Positions 47,097-56,285 of a stretch of DNA of 64,000 nt are shown here, one piece after another. The position numbers and the translations under genes are program-made. The DNA is from Marinobacter subterrani. GTDB taxonomy: Bacteria; Pseudomonadota; Gammaproteobacteria; Pseudomonadales; Oleiphilaceae. The notes beneath the pieces were generated by a model, which worked only from the letters and a program-made list of their open reading frames with translations, ran no database searches and was not told where the DNA came from. Positions within the stretch are counted from its first letter, which is position 1. Each line of letters opens with the position of its first letter. The stretch lies in assembly GCF_001045555.1 (NCBI RefSeq), contig NZ_LFBU01000001.1, positions 992,001 to 1,056,000 of the forward strand, written 5' to 3'.

Positions 47097-48190
47097 CAGG
47101 CAGCCCTCTTTGATGTCTCGGACGGGGTGTGCACCAGCTGTTCATTGCTGTCGAATACGAACAGCTTGTTGATCGGCAGATAAATCTTGATGGGTGAACC
47201 GGTCCGGTAGGAATGCACACCCATCAGTTGAGCGACCATCTCGAAATGGCTGTTCTGGACGTGCATGAAGGTCTCGGAACCACTGATGTCGCTGAGCTCA
47301 ACCTCCATCGACATTTCCAGGTCGTCATCACTGGTGGGTACCAGGCCGATGTGACTCGGCCGGATGCCGAACCAGTAGTCCCCGGGCGCGAGCTTCGACA
47401 GTTCCCGGGTCAGGCCGTGGTGCGAGTATTCATCGAAGGTGACCTCGGTATCGGTAACTCGGCCGCGAATCATGTTCATTGGCGGCTCGCTGAACAGCTC
47501 GGCTGCCAGAGTGTTGGTGGGCGCCCGATAGACACTCATGACCGGCCCGGTCTGAACCACGCGGCCCTCATGCAGGAGCGTGGTGGTTCCCCCAAGAGCG
47601 AGTGCCTCGTTGGCCTCCGTGGTGGCATAGACCGCAATACACTGGCGCTCCTGGAACAGTTGGCGGAGCTCCGACCGCAGCTCTTCCCGGAGCTTGTAGT
47701 CAAGGTTCACCAGGGGTTCGTCGAACAGCACCAGCGTGGCATCCTTGACCAACGCCCGGGCCATGGCACACCGCTGCTGCTGGCCGCCCGACAGCTCCAG
47801 CGGATAACGCTTGAGCAGAGGGTCAATCCGGAGCATCGCGGCGGTTTCCCGAACTCGACGTTCGATCTCACTGTCCGGCATTTTCGCCAGCCGCAGCGGC
47901 GATGCGATGTTCTCAAACACCGTCAGGTTGGGGTAGTTGATAAATTGCTGGTAAATCATCGAGATGTTCCGCTGCTGGACAGCCTGCCCGGTAACATCCT
48001 CGCCGTTATAGACAAGGCGGCCTTCGGAGGGCTTGTCCAGCCCGGCCATCAGTCGCATCAGAGAGGTTTTACCAGCCAGTGTGCGTCCAAGCAGAACATT
48101 GAATGAACCTGCCTCGAAGGTCAGGTTGGCATCCCGGATGTAGTCGACACCGTCGACCTCACGGGAGATATTCTCCAGTGTTAAGGACAT
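47096..48190 (-). CDS. glpS: GlpS-type ABC ATPase lacking the switch histidine
   Basis: ABC ATPase of 364 residues, first gene of the glycerol importer operon. Walker A fits only the minimal pattern (GRTLAGKT, 35-42). The signature LSGGQ (133-137) and Walker B with its glutamate (LVLFDEP) are intact, but the H-loop reads VYATTEANEA, with Thr191 in place of the histidine. It should therefore supply a good signature to GlpT's nucleotide but hydrolyse its own poorly. AAGGAA lies 5 bases before ATG 48190; the frame extends 26 residues upstream into the sigma-54 promoter leader, which is not coding. Confidence 0.9.
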   Translation of the reverse strand: MSLTLENISREVDGVDYIRDANLTFEAGSFNVLLGRTLAGKTSLMRLMAGLDKPSEGRLVYNGEDVTGQAVQQRNISMIYQQFINYPNLTVFENIASPLRLAKMPDSEIERRVRETAAMLRIDPLLKRYPLELSGGQQQRCAMARALVKDATLVLFDEPLVNLDYKLREELRSELRQLFQERQCIAVYATTEANEALALGGTTTLLHEGRVVQTGPVMSVYRAPTNTLAAELFSEPPMNMIRGRVTDTEVTFDEYSHHGLTRELSKLAPGDYWFGIRPSHIGLVPTSDDDLEMSMEVELSDISGSETFMHVQNSHFEMVAQLMGVHSYRTGSPIKIYLPINKLFVFDSNEQLVHTPSETSKRAA

Positions 48191-48271
48191 AGGCTTTCCT
48201 TGTTGTTCTTGTGGAAACTCGCTCCGGGTGCTCAGTCGGCATCCCGGAAATTCGATTTCGAATCCCATTAC

Positions 48272-48286
48272 GCAAGGCGTGTACCA
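48272..48286 (-). promoter_or_regulatory. Sigma-54 promoter of the glpSTPQUV operon
   Basis: Reading the minus strand, TGGTACACGCCTTGC has the invariant GG and GC with the exact spacing of the sigma-54 consensus TGGCAC-N5-TTGC, differing only at the fourth base. The start would lie near 48261, about 70 bases before glpS. A sigma-54 activator gene is encoded divergently, which strongly supports the call. Confidence 0.8.
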
Positions 48287-48373
48287 GTTTTCACATACCC
48301 TTAGGTATTTTTACCTATCGCGTTGTTTTATAAGATATTATCTCTAACCCGTAATTTCTCAACCGAAAATTTA

Positions 48374-48409
48374 TATGTTCGTTTAGCAATACTTTGTTCA
48401 AATTGAACA
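48374..48409. promoter_or_regulatory. GlpR-like site and candidate enhancer palindrome upstream of glpS
   Basis: TATGTTCGTTTAGCAATACT (48374-48393) matches 15 of 20 positions of the GlpR operator, with a perfect left half. Directly beside it TGTTCAAATTGAACA (48395-48409) is a perfect palindrome with 7-bp arms, about 135-150 bases upstream of the sigma-54 start and so at enhancer distance. Repeated TGAACA motifs follow (48402-48425). It is a plausible binding site for the divergent activator. Confidence 0.5.
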
Positions 48410-48522
48410 TTGACGTGAACAGTGTTTGCACAGATGATTGAACAGGTGACAGCGGGGTGTTGACCGGATACCCGGAAGGTATAGCCGCAAAAAACAACAA
48501 ACGAACACCAGAGTAAGACCGG

Positions 48523-50400
48523 ATGAGAAAAAACGAATACTCCGATTACCGACGCGTGATCGCCGACTCCTGGAACCGCTGCATTGCATGGGGCCTCAGC
48601 CATGAACATGAACCGGCGGCTCCCGAACCGGAGGCGGGGCGGCTGGAGGAAATTCAGCGCCTGCATGGCGAGTTACTTGCGGTGACCGAAGCCGAGGTAC
48701 TGCCCTACTACCGGAACGTGCTCGCCAACAGCCGCTGCCTGATTCTGCTTGCCGATCAACATGCCACGGTGCTGAATAGCTGGGGTGACGAACGCATTAC
48801 GGAAACCCGCCTGAAGCCCTGGTTCCAGAAAGGTGCCAACTGGCAGGAGCAGAACTGCGGGACCAATGCCATCGGGACAGCGATTGCCATCGGCGCACCG
48901 GTCCAGATCAAGCGCAACGAGCATTTCCTGAAGGCCAACCGCAGCATTATCGGCTCCGCCGCCCCGATTTTTGATGCCCACCGGCAAATTGCCGGCGTTC
49001 TAAGCGTTTTCAGCGACGCTTACCTGCCCCAGGCTCATACCCTGGGCATGGTTCGCCTGCTTTCCCAGTCTGTGGAAAACCGTCTGATCAGTCGCCAGTT
49101 CGGCCCGGACCATTTCCAGATAACGGTCAATACCACCGCCGACAACTTCGACAGCCCCTGGTCGGGTATCCTTGCCAGCGACGACTCCGGGCGGATTATT
49201 GCCAGCAACCAGCGGGCGGATCAGTTGCTTGGAATGCCAACGGTCAATGCACGCCTGGATGAATTGTTCACCACCCATCGAAACCATATTCTTGGTTATC
49301 GCGAACAGGAGCCGCTGCAGCTGACAACGCGGAGCAAGGTTCGGCTGAGCGCCCGAATAAAGCGGCCGTCTCTGCCAGAAAAGCCTCCGGAGCGAACGCA
49401 ACAACCATCCGGGACCGGCAATACCGTGCAGAGTGGGCTCCAACCCGACATAGACCACCTGGAGTTCGGCGATTCGGCCGTGAAGCGCTGCGCCACCCAG
49501 AGCCTCAAGGTACTTGAGCGCGGCGTGCCGGTGCTTATTACAGGAGAAACCGGGGTGGGAAAAGAAGTCCTGGTCAAGGCGCTGCACCAGGCCTCGCACC
49601 GCAAGGATCAGCCCCTGATGGCGGTAAACTGCGCCGCCATTCCACCGGAGCTGGTGGAGTCGGAGCTGTTCGGATACGAGCCCGGAGCCTTTACCGGAGC
49701 CCGCGCTCAGGGCTCCCTGGGCTTTATCCGGAAGGCTCACAAGGGCATTCTGTTCCTCGATGAAATCGGCGAAATGCCGCTTTCGGCACAGTCCCGCCTG
49801 CTGAGGGTTTTGCAGGAACGGGTTGTCACTCCGGTCGGTTCCACAGAGAGCGTTCCCGTCGATATCCTGCTGGTAACCGCCACCAACCGCCCCCTCAATT
49901 CACGCATTGATGATGGCCATTTCCGCGCTGACCTCTACTACCGCATCAATGGCTTGTGTGTGGAGCTGCCATCACTCCGGCACCGGGCCGACCGGCGACG
50001 CCTGATACAAAACATCTATGCCCGGCACCGGGATCCCTGCCAGGCGGAAGAGCTGTCTCCGAAGGTGCTGTCGGCGCTTGAAAACCATCCCTGGCCGGGC
50101 AACATCCGCCAACTGGTGAATGTACTTCGGGTGGCCGTGGCGATCGCTGACGGTGAAGACATTCAGGTCTGGCACCTGCCAGAGGACTTCCTGGCCGAAT
50201 TCGATTCGGCGGCGAACAGCGAGACCAGCCCGGAAACCCGAGCGCAGGCAGAACACACCGGCCAGGCGGAAGCGGACCCGCTGGCCCGAACGCTGCAGGT
50301 CTATCACAAGTACACCGGGAATATATCCCAGGCAGCCAGAGAGCTGGCGATCAGCCGGAACACCCTTTACAAGCGGCTTCGGGAACTTGGAGTTCGCTAA
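48523..50400 (+). CDS. AcoR-like sigma-54 enhancer-binding activator (GAF-AAA-Fis)
   Basis: Sigma-54 dependent activator of 625 residues in the AcoR-like class. An N-terminal GAF-type sensor (about 55-195; NCGTNAIGTAIAIGAPVQI is typical) is followed by a PAS-like linker and the AAA domain with Walker A GETGVGKE (341-348), the sigma-54 contact motif GAFTGA (388-393) and GILFLDEIGEMP. A Fis-type helix-turn-helix (NISQAARELAISRNTLYKRL) ends the protein. It diverges from glpS, whose promoter is of sigma-54 type, so it very probably activates the importer. The ligand is not known. It converges on glpK. Confidence 0.9.
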   Translation: MRKNEYSDYRRVIADSWNRCIAWGLSHEHEPAAPEPEAGRLEEIQRLHGELLAVTEAEVLPYYRNVLANSRCLILLADQHATVLNSWGDERITETRLKPWFQKGANWQEQNCGTNAIGTAIAIGAPVQIKRNEHFLKANRSIIGSAAPIFDAHRQIAGVLSVFSDAYLPQAHTLGMVRLLSQSVENRLISRQFGPDHFQITVNTTADNFDSPWSGILASDDSGRIIASNQRADQLLGMPTVNARLDELFTTHRNHILGYREQEPLQLTTRSKVRLSARIKRPSLPEKPPERTQQPSGTGNTVQSGLQPDIDHLEFGDSAVKRCATQSLKVLERGVPVLITGETGVGKEVLVKALHQASHRKDQPLMAVNCAAIPPELVESELFGYEPGAFTGARAQGSLGFIRKAHKGILFLDEIGEMPLSAQSRLLRVLQERVVTPVGSTESVPVDILLVTATNRPLNSRIDDGHFRADLYYRINGLCVELPSLRHRADRRRLIQNIYARHRDPCQAEELSPKVLSALENHPWPGNIRQLVNVLRVAVAIADGEDIQVWHLPEDFLAEFDSAANSETSPETRAQAEHTGQAEADPLARTLQVYHKYTGNISQAARELAISRNTLYKRLRELGVR

Positions 50401-50430
50401 CCACGCCAGGGCTGTGCGGCCCCGTGTCGG

Positions 50431-51903
50431 TCAGAGTTTCTGTACCGCCGTTATCCAGCCCTCGTAAAGCTGGTCCCGGTGTTCTTTGGTCATCACCGGC
50501 TCAAAGTTACGGTCGCAACGCCACAGCCCGGCCAACTCCTCAAGAGAGCCATAGACCCCCGCCTCAAGGCCGGCCAGGTAAGCGGCTCCCAGCGCTGTTG
50601 TCTCGACCAGTGACGGGCGATCCACCCGGGCGCCGAGGATATCCGCCAGGAACTGCAAAACCCAGTTGTTGGCCACCATACCGCCATCCACGCGCAAGGT
50701 CACCGGGCGTATGCCATCTTTCTCCATGGCTTTTTGCAGGTCCTTCGTCTGGTAACACACCGACTGGAGACCGGCAGTGACAATTTCCTTGATGCCGGTA
50801 TCCCGGGTCAGGCCGAAAATGGCACCGCGAGCATTCGGATCCCAATAGGGTGCGCCGAGGCCGGTAAATGCCGGCACCAGATAGACACCGTGATCCACCG
50901 GCGTTCCCTCGGCCAGAGGTTCGGTCTCGCAGGCATCACGGATAAGCCGCAAACCATCCCTTAGCCACTGGATGGTCGCACCGGCTATAAAAATACTGCC
51001 CTCCAGCGCGTAGGTAGGCTTGCCATTTATCCGATAGGCCACCGTGGTCAGTAGGCGATGCTCCGACTGCAGGGCCTTGTCGCCGGTGTTCAGCATCAGG
51101 AAACACCCGGTTCCGTATGTGCTCTTTGCCATTCCGATGCTGAAACAGGTCTGGCCGAACAGCGCCGCCTGCTGATCCCCGGCGATACCCAGCACACGGG
51201 TTCCGTTCAGTGCGCCACCCTGGGCGATCTGCCCGAACTGATCGGCGGAATCCATGACTTCCGGCAGCAAGGATTCGGGAATACCAAAGAGCTCCAACAG
51301 TTCCGGATCCCACTGCTGGGTGTGGATATTGAACAGCAGGGTCCGACTGGCGTTGGTGGCGTCGGTACGATGTTCACGGCCGCCCGTCAGTCGCCAAAGC
51401 AAAAAGCTGTCGATGGTGCCAAAGGCAAGTTCACCGCGTTCCGCTCTCTCTCTTGCACCGGCAACATTTTCCAGAATCCAGCGAATTTTTGTGGCCGAGA
51501 AATAGGGATCAATCAGCAGGCCCGTCTTGCCGCTCACCAGGGGCTCAAGGTCCTGGCTTTTCAGAGACTCGCAGTAAGACGCGGTTCGCCGGTCCTGCCA
51601 GACGATGGCGTTATAGACCGGCTCCCCGGTTTTCCTGTCCCACAGAATGGTGGTTTCGCGCTGGTTGGTAATCCCTGCCGCGATAACTTCATCATCCTCT
51701 GCGCAGGCTTCCGACATCACGGCGTCACAGGTCTGCCGGACCGACGACCAGATGTCTTCGGGATCATGTTCCACCCAGCCACTGGCCGGGAAGTGTTGGG
51801 GAAATTCCTGCTGGCGCGTGGCGTGAATGTTACCTTGCAGGTCAAAGAGTATTGCCCGGGAGCTGGTAGTTCCCTGATCGATGGAAAGAATGTACTGGCT
51901 CAT
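50431..51903 (-). CDS. glpK: Glycerol kinase
   Basis: ATP-dependent kinase that makes sn-glycerol 3-phosphate. It has 490 residues, the usual length, with the FGGY-family start [18 protein letters not shown], substrate-site [10 protein letters not shown] and [10 protein letters not shown], and the C-terminal [20 protein letters not shown]. The start is ATG 51903 (MSQYIL), with GAGG upstream. It is divergent from glpR, and its upstream region holds GlpR-like half-sites. Convergent with the sigma-54 activator gene. Confidence 0.96.
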   Translation of the reverse strand: MSQYILSIDQGTTSSRAILFDLQGNIHATRQQEFPQHFPASGWVEHDPEDIWSSVRQTCDAVMSEACAEDDEVIAAGITNQRETTILWDRKTGEPVYNAIVWQDRRTASYCESLKSQDLEPLVSGKTGLLIDPYFSATKIRWILENVAGARERAERGELAFGTIDSFLLWRLTGGREHRTDATNASRTLLFNIHTQQWDPELLELFGIPESLLPEVMDSADQFGQIAQGGALNGTRVLGIAGDQQAALFGQTCFSIGMAKSTYGTGCFLMLNTGDKALQSEHRLLTTVAYRINGKPTYALEGSIFIAGATIQWLRDGLRLIRDACETEPLAEGTPVDHGVYLVPAFTGLGAPYWDPNARGAIFGLTRDTGIKEIVTAGLQSVCYQTKDLQKAMEKDGIRPVTLRVDGGMVANNWVLQFLADILGARVDRPSLVETTALGAAYLAGLEAGVYGSLEELAGLWRCDRNFEPVMTKEHRDQLYEGWITAVQKL

Positions 51904-51927
51904 TGTGATTTGCACCTCGGGTTCTTA

Positions 51928-51958
51928 TTTTTTCGTATTTTTACCTTTTTGAACATAA
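51928..51958. promoter_or_regulatory. GlpR-like half-sites in the glpK-glpR divergent region
   Basis: TTTTTTCGTAT (from 51928) resembles the left half and TTGAACATA (to 51958) the right half of a GlpR operator, but the halves are spaced too far apart for one standard site. Another TGTTTTCGG occurs near 52052. The 205-base region between glpK and glpR starts shows no stronger site. Confidence 0.3.
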
Positions 51959-52108
51959 ATTCCAAGAGAATTCCACTTCCATTGCGCACGGACGAAAGGC
52001 AACTCACTAAAAAAGCTGCATAAACCCCGGGAAACCACTAAACTTTGAAGATGTTTTCGGTTGCACACTATTTCGCATGAGAAAAATGACAAAGCGGGGG
52101 AGGTATTA

Positions 52109-52867
52109 ATGGCACAGCGTCGCCGACAGGATCTGATCATGGAGCTGATCCAGCAGAACGGTTTTGTAACCACCGAGCAACTGGTGGACCAGTTCAAGGT
52201 AACGCCGCAGACTATCCGCCGGGATCTCAACGAACTTGCGAAACAGAAGAAGCTCCGCCGTCACCACGGAGGTGCCGGTATTGACTCCAGCACCGTGAAC
52301 ACCGCTTACCAGGCCCGCAAGATCATGGACCTTGAAGCCAAGGAACGCATCGCCGAAGCGCTGGTGGACATGATTCCGGATAACTCCTCCATGTTCATCA
52401 ACATTGGCACCACCACTGAAACCATCGCCAAGGCGCTGCTGGAAAAGAACAACCTGCAGATCGTCACCAACAACCTCCATGTTGCCTCCATTCTCTCGGC
52501 CAAAGAGGATTTCCACGTGATCATAGCCGGAGGCGAAGTTCGCAACCGGGATGGCGGCATTGTGGGCGAGGCCACCCGCGATTTTATCAACCAGTTCAAG
52601 ATGGATTTTGGCATCATCGGGATCAGCGGCATCCATAACGACGGCTCGCTGCTGGATTTCGACTATCGCGAAGTCCGGGTCGCCCAGGCAATCATCGAGA
52701 ACTCCAACCAGGTTCTGCTGGCAGCGGACCACTCCAAGTTCGGCCGAAATGCCATGGTGCGCCTGGGCAGCATCACGCAGGCGAACCACGTGTTCACCGA
52801 TCAGCAGCCTCCGCTGGAAATCCGCCAGCTTCTGACCGAACACAACGTCGAACTCCACCTCGTCTAG
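52109..52867 (+). CDS. glpR: GlpR, DeoR-family glycerol-3-phosphate repressor
   Basis: DeoR-type repressor of 252 residues, the standard GlpR length. The N-terminal winged helix ([20 protein letters not shown], then [20 protein letters not shown]) is followed by the sugar-phosphate sensor domain ([50 protein letters not shown]). GGGGGAGG lies 7 bases before ATG 52109. It is placed between glpK and glpD. GlpR-like operators are found across the window, including one in the eno-tpiA promoter. Confidence 0.95.
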   Translation: MAQRRRQDLIMELIQQNGFVTTEQLVDQFKVTPQTIRRDLNELAKQKKLRRHHGGAGIDSSTVNTAYQARKIMDLEAKERIAEALVDMIPDNSSMFINIGTTTETIAKALLEKNNLQIVTNNLHVASILSAKEDFHVIIAGGEVRNRDGGIVGEATRDFINQFKMDFGIIGISGIHNDGSLLDFDYREVRVAQAIIENSNQVLLAADHSKFGRNAMVRLGSITQANHVFTDQQPPLEIRQLLTEHNVELHLV

Positions 52868-52928
52868 CGCCTTTGGCGTCACAGCCAACCGAAAACGTGA
52901 CCGCCTCCACTTTTTCGTTTTTTTTCTG

Positions 52929-52976
52929 TTTTTTCCTTTACGAATATCTTGAGCTTTCGCATAATAGCGGTATACC
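52929..52976 (+). promoter_or_regulatory. glpD promoter with upstream GlpR-like site
   Basis: TTTTTTCCTTTACGAATATC (52929-52948) matches 14 of 20 GlpR-operator positions and abuts a sigma-70 candidate: TTGAGC (52949-52954), 16 bases, TATACC (52971-52976). A second half-site TTTTTCGTTTT lies at about 52913. The start would be near 52983, 65 bases before glpD. Confidence 0.45.
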
Positions 52977-53047
52977 CCATATTAGACATTGAAAAGTGCG
53001 CAAGACAACAAAGCCTCTTTTCCATTGGCGTCAGGAGATGACCAACA

Positions 53048-54577
53048 ATGACTATGGAGCACGAACAGTTTGACGTTATTGTCGTTGGCGGTGGAGTCAA
53101 CGGCACAGGCATTGCCATGGATGCCGCGGGGCGAGGGCTGAAAGTTCTGCTCTGCGAAATGAATGACCTGGCCTCTGCCACTTCGTCGAGCAGCAGCAAG
53201 CTGATACACGGCGGGCTGAGGTACCTTGAGCATTATGAATTCCGGCTGGTCCGGGAAGCACTGGCCGAACGCGAGTCACTGCTCAGGAACTCGCCACACA
53301 TCATGTGGCCCATGCGCTTTCGCCTGCCACACCGCCCTCACCTGCGACCCGCCTGGATGATCCGCACCGGTTTGTTTCTTTACGATCATCTGGCGAAGCG
53401 CGAAATCCTGCCGGGATCCCGCTCAATCCGCTTCGATGAAAGCGGACCGCTGAAGCCCGATATCACCAAAGGCTTTGAATACTCCGATGGCTGGGTTGAT
53501 GACGCCCGGCTGGTCGTCCTCACCGCCAAAAAGGCCCAGCAATTCGGTGCCCGGATCATGACCCGCACCAAATGTGTGAAGGCTGAACGGGGAGCCAGAG
53601 AGTGGTTGGTCACGCTCCGTGACATGACCAACGAAACCGAAACCCGGGTCTCGGCGAAAGCAATCGTCAATGCCTCCGGCCCCTGGGTCAGCAAGCTGTT
53701 CGGTGAAACGCTTTCCATGCCGGCTCCGAAACTGATTCGCATGGTCAAGGGCAGCCATATTGTGGTGCCGCGACTGAACAAGGGTACCGAAGCCTATATT
53801 CTGCAGAACGAGGACGAGCGCATTGTCTTCGTCATTCCCTACGAAGACGAGTTTTCCCTGGTTGGCACAACCGATGTGGACTACGAAGGGGATCCCAGGA
53901 AGGCGAAAATCTCGCCGGAAGAAACCGACTATCTGTTGAACATCGTAAACTCGCATTTCAGGCGTCAGCTTCAGCCGTCAGATGTGGTCTGGTCCTACTC
54001 CGGCGTTCGCCCGCTGATGGATGGCGAGGAGGAAAACGCGCAGAAGGCATCCCGGGACTACTCCTTCGAAGTCAGCAGCGAAAAGAACAAGGCGCCGATT
54101 ATTTCCGTGTTCGGCGGCAAGATTACCACCTATCGCAAACTGGCCGAGGCGGCAACCGACAAGCTGTGCCAGTTCTTCCCGGAAGCGGGAGGCCGGTGGA
54201 CCAAAAAGGCCGTGCTGCCCGGCGGCGATTTCGACAACCACGCATCGCTCGAGGAGAAGCTGCGCAGTGACTTCCCGTGGCTTCCGGAGAAGATCATCAG
54301 CCGTTATGTTCGAACCTACGGCATGACGTCCTATGACATCCTGCGCAATTGCACCTCGATCGAAGACCTGGGAGCCCACTTCGCAGGCACCTTGTACGAA
54401 AAGGAAGTGCTGCACCTGGTGAAAAACGAGTGGGCAATGACATCCGATGACATTCTCTGGCGCCGGACCAAACAGGGCCTCTACGCAACAGACAGTGAAG
54501 TTGAAGCTTTGGACCGATTCCTGATGAACGCAGCAGCACCCCGGGCTCGCAACACCGCTCTCCACCACAGCGCCTGA
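53048..54577 (+). CDS. glpD: Aerobic glycerol-3-phosphate dehydrogenase
   Basis: FAD-dependent membrane-associated dehydrogenase that oxidises glycerol 3-phosphate to dihydroxyacetone phosphate and passes electrons to quinone. It has 509 residues, normal for GlpD. The N-terminal dinucleotide fold is DVIVVGGGVNGTGIAMDAAG, followed by SSSKLIHGGLRYLEHYEF, FSLVGTTDVDYEGDP and the C-terminal GGKITTYRKLAEAA. GGAG precedes the ATG. A terminator with a T run follows at 54597-54631. Confidence 0.96.
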   Translation: MTMEHEQFDVIVVGGGVNGTGIAMDAAGRGLKVLLCEMNDLASATSSSSSKLIHGGLRYLEHYEFRLVREALAERESLLRNSPHIMWPMRFRLPHRPHLRPAWMIRTGLFLYDHLAKREILPGSRSIRFDESGPLKPDITKGFEYSDGWVDDARLVVLTAKKAQQFGARIMTRTKCVKAERGAREWLVTLRDMTNETETRVSAKAIVNASGPWVSKLFGETLSMPAPKLIRMVKGSHIVVPRLNKGTEAYILQNEDERIVFVIPYEDEFSLVGTTDVDYEGDPRKAKISPEETDYLLNIVNSHFRRQLQPSDVVWSYSGVRPLMDGEEENAQKASRDYSFEVSSEKNKAPIISVFGGKITTYRKLAEAATDKLCQFFPEAGGRWTKKAVLPGGDFDNHASLEEKLRSDFPWLPEKIISRYVRTYGMTSYDILRNCTSIEDLGAHFAGTLYEKEVLHLVKNEWAMTSDDILWRRTKQGLYATDSEVEALDRFLMNAAAPRARNTALHHSA

Positions 54578-54596
54578 AGCTCTCTCAGGCATCTTT

Positions 54597-54631
54597 GCTC
54601 CGGCCGGATGATCTCCGCCCGGAGCTTTTTT
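54597..54631 (+). terminator. glpD terminator
   Basis: Arms GCTCCGG (54597-54603) and CCGGAGC (54619-54625) are followed directly by six T. This is a standard rho-independent terminator 20 bases after the glpD stop. Confidence 0.85.
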
Positions 54632-54702
54632 GCTTTTGAGACTTGTTAACCCGACTGTCACTGCGTGCTGCCCACCGGCCTCTTTTCAGAAGCCCGGACA
54701 AC

Positions 54703-54735
54703 AAAAAAGGCTGAGGAATACACCTCAACCTTTTT
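54703..54735 (-). terminator. Porin-gene terminator, bidirectional shape
   Basis: On the minus strand GGTTGAGG (54730-54723) pairs with CCTCAGCC (54716-54709) with one G-T pair and is followed by six T (54708-54703). On the plus strand it is followed by five T, so it can end both the porin and any glpD readthrough. Confidence 0.8.
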
Positions 54736-54769
54736 GGAAAGCCCGGCTAAACAGGGCTATCAACAACGA

Positions 54770-55915
54770 TCAGAACGTCAGCTGTGAACCGAAGATAATG
54801 ACATCGTACTCGCCCTGGCCATTGCCCGTCCCGAGCGTGGTGTACTCAGCCATCAGCGTCAGGTTGTCGGTTGCGGCATATCGTGCGAACAGCATGGTCA
54901 GATCGGTATCATCACCGGTGCCGGCAATGAAATCGTCCTCACCTTCACCATAACTGACCCCCAGTGTGGTCCGGTCGATCCTGTAGGTGCTCTCAACATA
55001 CCACTGGCTGGCGGCTTCCTCGTTGGGGTCCAGACGCGCCGCGTACACGAAGTTGCCGGTACCGGAGGTCATCGCGTAGTTGCCGCGAACGGTCAGATCG
55101 CCCAGGGAGACCGAGCCACCAAAATCGATACCGGACATGGTGTAGCTGTCAAAGCTGCCGGTCCTGGAGTCCACATCCTGGGTAAAGCCGCTGGACCACA
55201 GGGAGAAGTTGCTGCCGGAGTAGACCACGTTTGCTTCGATACGGGGCATGGTGTACTCGGCATCTGTGGCCAGCGGATAATCTCCCTCATCCATCTTTGA
55301 GGGGCTAAACAAACCGACCTTGAACTGCAGGCCGCCCAGGCTGTTGGAGGTGTACATCACGCGAGGTGTGAAGTTGGCGTAAAAGTAGCCGTTACCAATA
55401 CGACCGGCAGTCGCCGCGATCTGGTCCGGGCCGTTGATCAGGCCGACACCCAGCGCACTGCCATTATCGCCAATGGCAGGCACACCGAAGATACCAAAAC
55501 CCTTACCGATATTGACCTTGCCGAAATCGCCGGCCACGGCAATCTCAGAGACCCGGCTGCGGAAGTTGGCTTCCGCATCACCTGGGGCAATGTCGGCATT
55601 CATCTGGAAATGACCGGACACCTGGAGACCATTCTGGGTTGGTGCGTAGATGTTGGTCTGCAACGTGGCCGGATTGAACCCGGTTGTAATAGTGAACGAG
55701 TCTTCGTCGGTCGGCTGGTCATAGCTGCCGAACACGGCAAAGACCGGGATATGGCCGCTAAAACCCACTTTCCAGCCGCTGTCGGATTCCAGCGACACTT
55801 CCGCCATGACTGGCGAGGCAGCCCCCGCAGCCAGCAGCGACAGGGCTGCCGCCAGAGGCGCCTTCCGGAATGAACGCTTGCCGGACAACATAGAGACATT
55901 GTTATTTTCGATCAT
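54770..55915 (-). CDS. Outer-membrane porin of the glycerol locus
   Basis: Outer-membrane barrel of 381 residues with a signal peptide (PLAAALSLLAAGAASPVMA) and about sixteen predicted amphipathic strands ending in phenylalanine (VIIFGSQLTF). The repeated strand-turn pattern (GKVNIGKGFGIFG, GRIGNGYFYANFTP) resembles general or Alteromonas-type porins. AGGA lies 8 bases before the ATG. It is convergent with glpD and divergent from the second GlpV-type gene, across a region with GlpR-like sites. It may admit glycerol, since no glpF is present, but selectivity cannot be judged from sequence. Confidence 0.82.
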   Translation of the reverse strand: MIENNNVSMLSGKRSFRKAPLAAALSLLAAGAASPVMAEVSLESDSGWKVGFSGHIPVFAVFGSYDQPTDEDSFTITTGFNPATLQTNIYAPTQNGLQVSGHFQMNADIAPGDAEANFRSRVSEIAVAGDFGKVNIGKGFGIFGVPAIGDNGSALGVGLINGPDQIAATAGRIGNGYFYANFTPRVMYTSNSLGGLQFKVGLFSPSKMDEGDYPLATDAEYTMPRIEANVVYSGSNFSLWSSGFTQDVDSRTGSFDSYTMSGIDFGGSVSLGDLTVRGNYAMTSGTGNFVYAARLDPNEEAASQWYVESTYRIDRTTLGVSYGEGEDDFIAGTGDDTDLTMLFARYAATDNLTLMAEYTTLGTGNGQGEYDVIIFGSQLTF

Positions 55916-56048
55916 GTTAGCTTCCTGTTTTTGTTAGCGCTGAACGGTCATCAGCCACCCGGATCCCTCCGCCCAGGAACACACCCGCGGCCAGGCTCCT
56001 CGCGACTGACTGTGTTAACGAACCGCCTCGTTTTCGTTTCAAGGCCAT

Positions 56049-56246
56049 ATAGTTCGAAACAGAACAAATCTAACTCCGAAAATCGAAAATGAAAAGTTTA
56101 TGATCGAAAAAATTTTCGTTTAGACGGGATTAAGGCTGGCAAACTTCATCACATAACACGCTAAAAACCTGTTATACAACGATTTTTATTACTTTCCCAG
56201 AACATTTTTATTTTTCGTTGACGAACACCGAAACGAATTCTATGAT
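56049..56246. promoter_or_regulatory. Porin / second glpV divergent region with GlpR-like operators
   Basis: The 370-base region between the two starts has no gene. ATTTTTCGTTGACGAACACC (56210-56229; 14 of 20, core TTCGTTGACGAA) overlaps the -35 of a good sigma-70 promoter for the binding-protein gene: TTGACG (56218-56223), 17 bases, TATGAT (56241-56246). Towards the porin, ATAGTTCGAAACAGAACAAA (56049-56068; 14 of 20) overlaps a TATAT -10 candidate. A third palindrome CGAAAAAATTTTCG is at 56105-56118. Confidence 0.6.
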
Positions 56247-56285
56247 CGTTATTTGTACGAAAACCAACAAAAACAAGAGACGATC

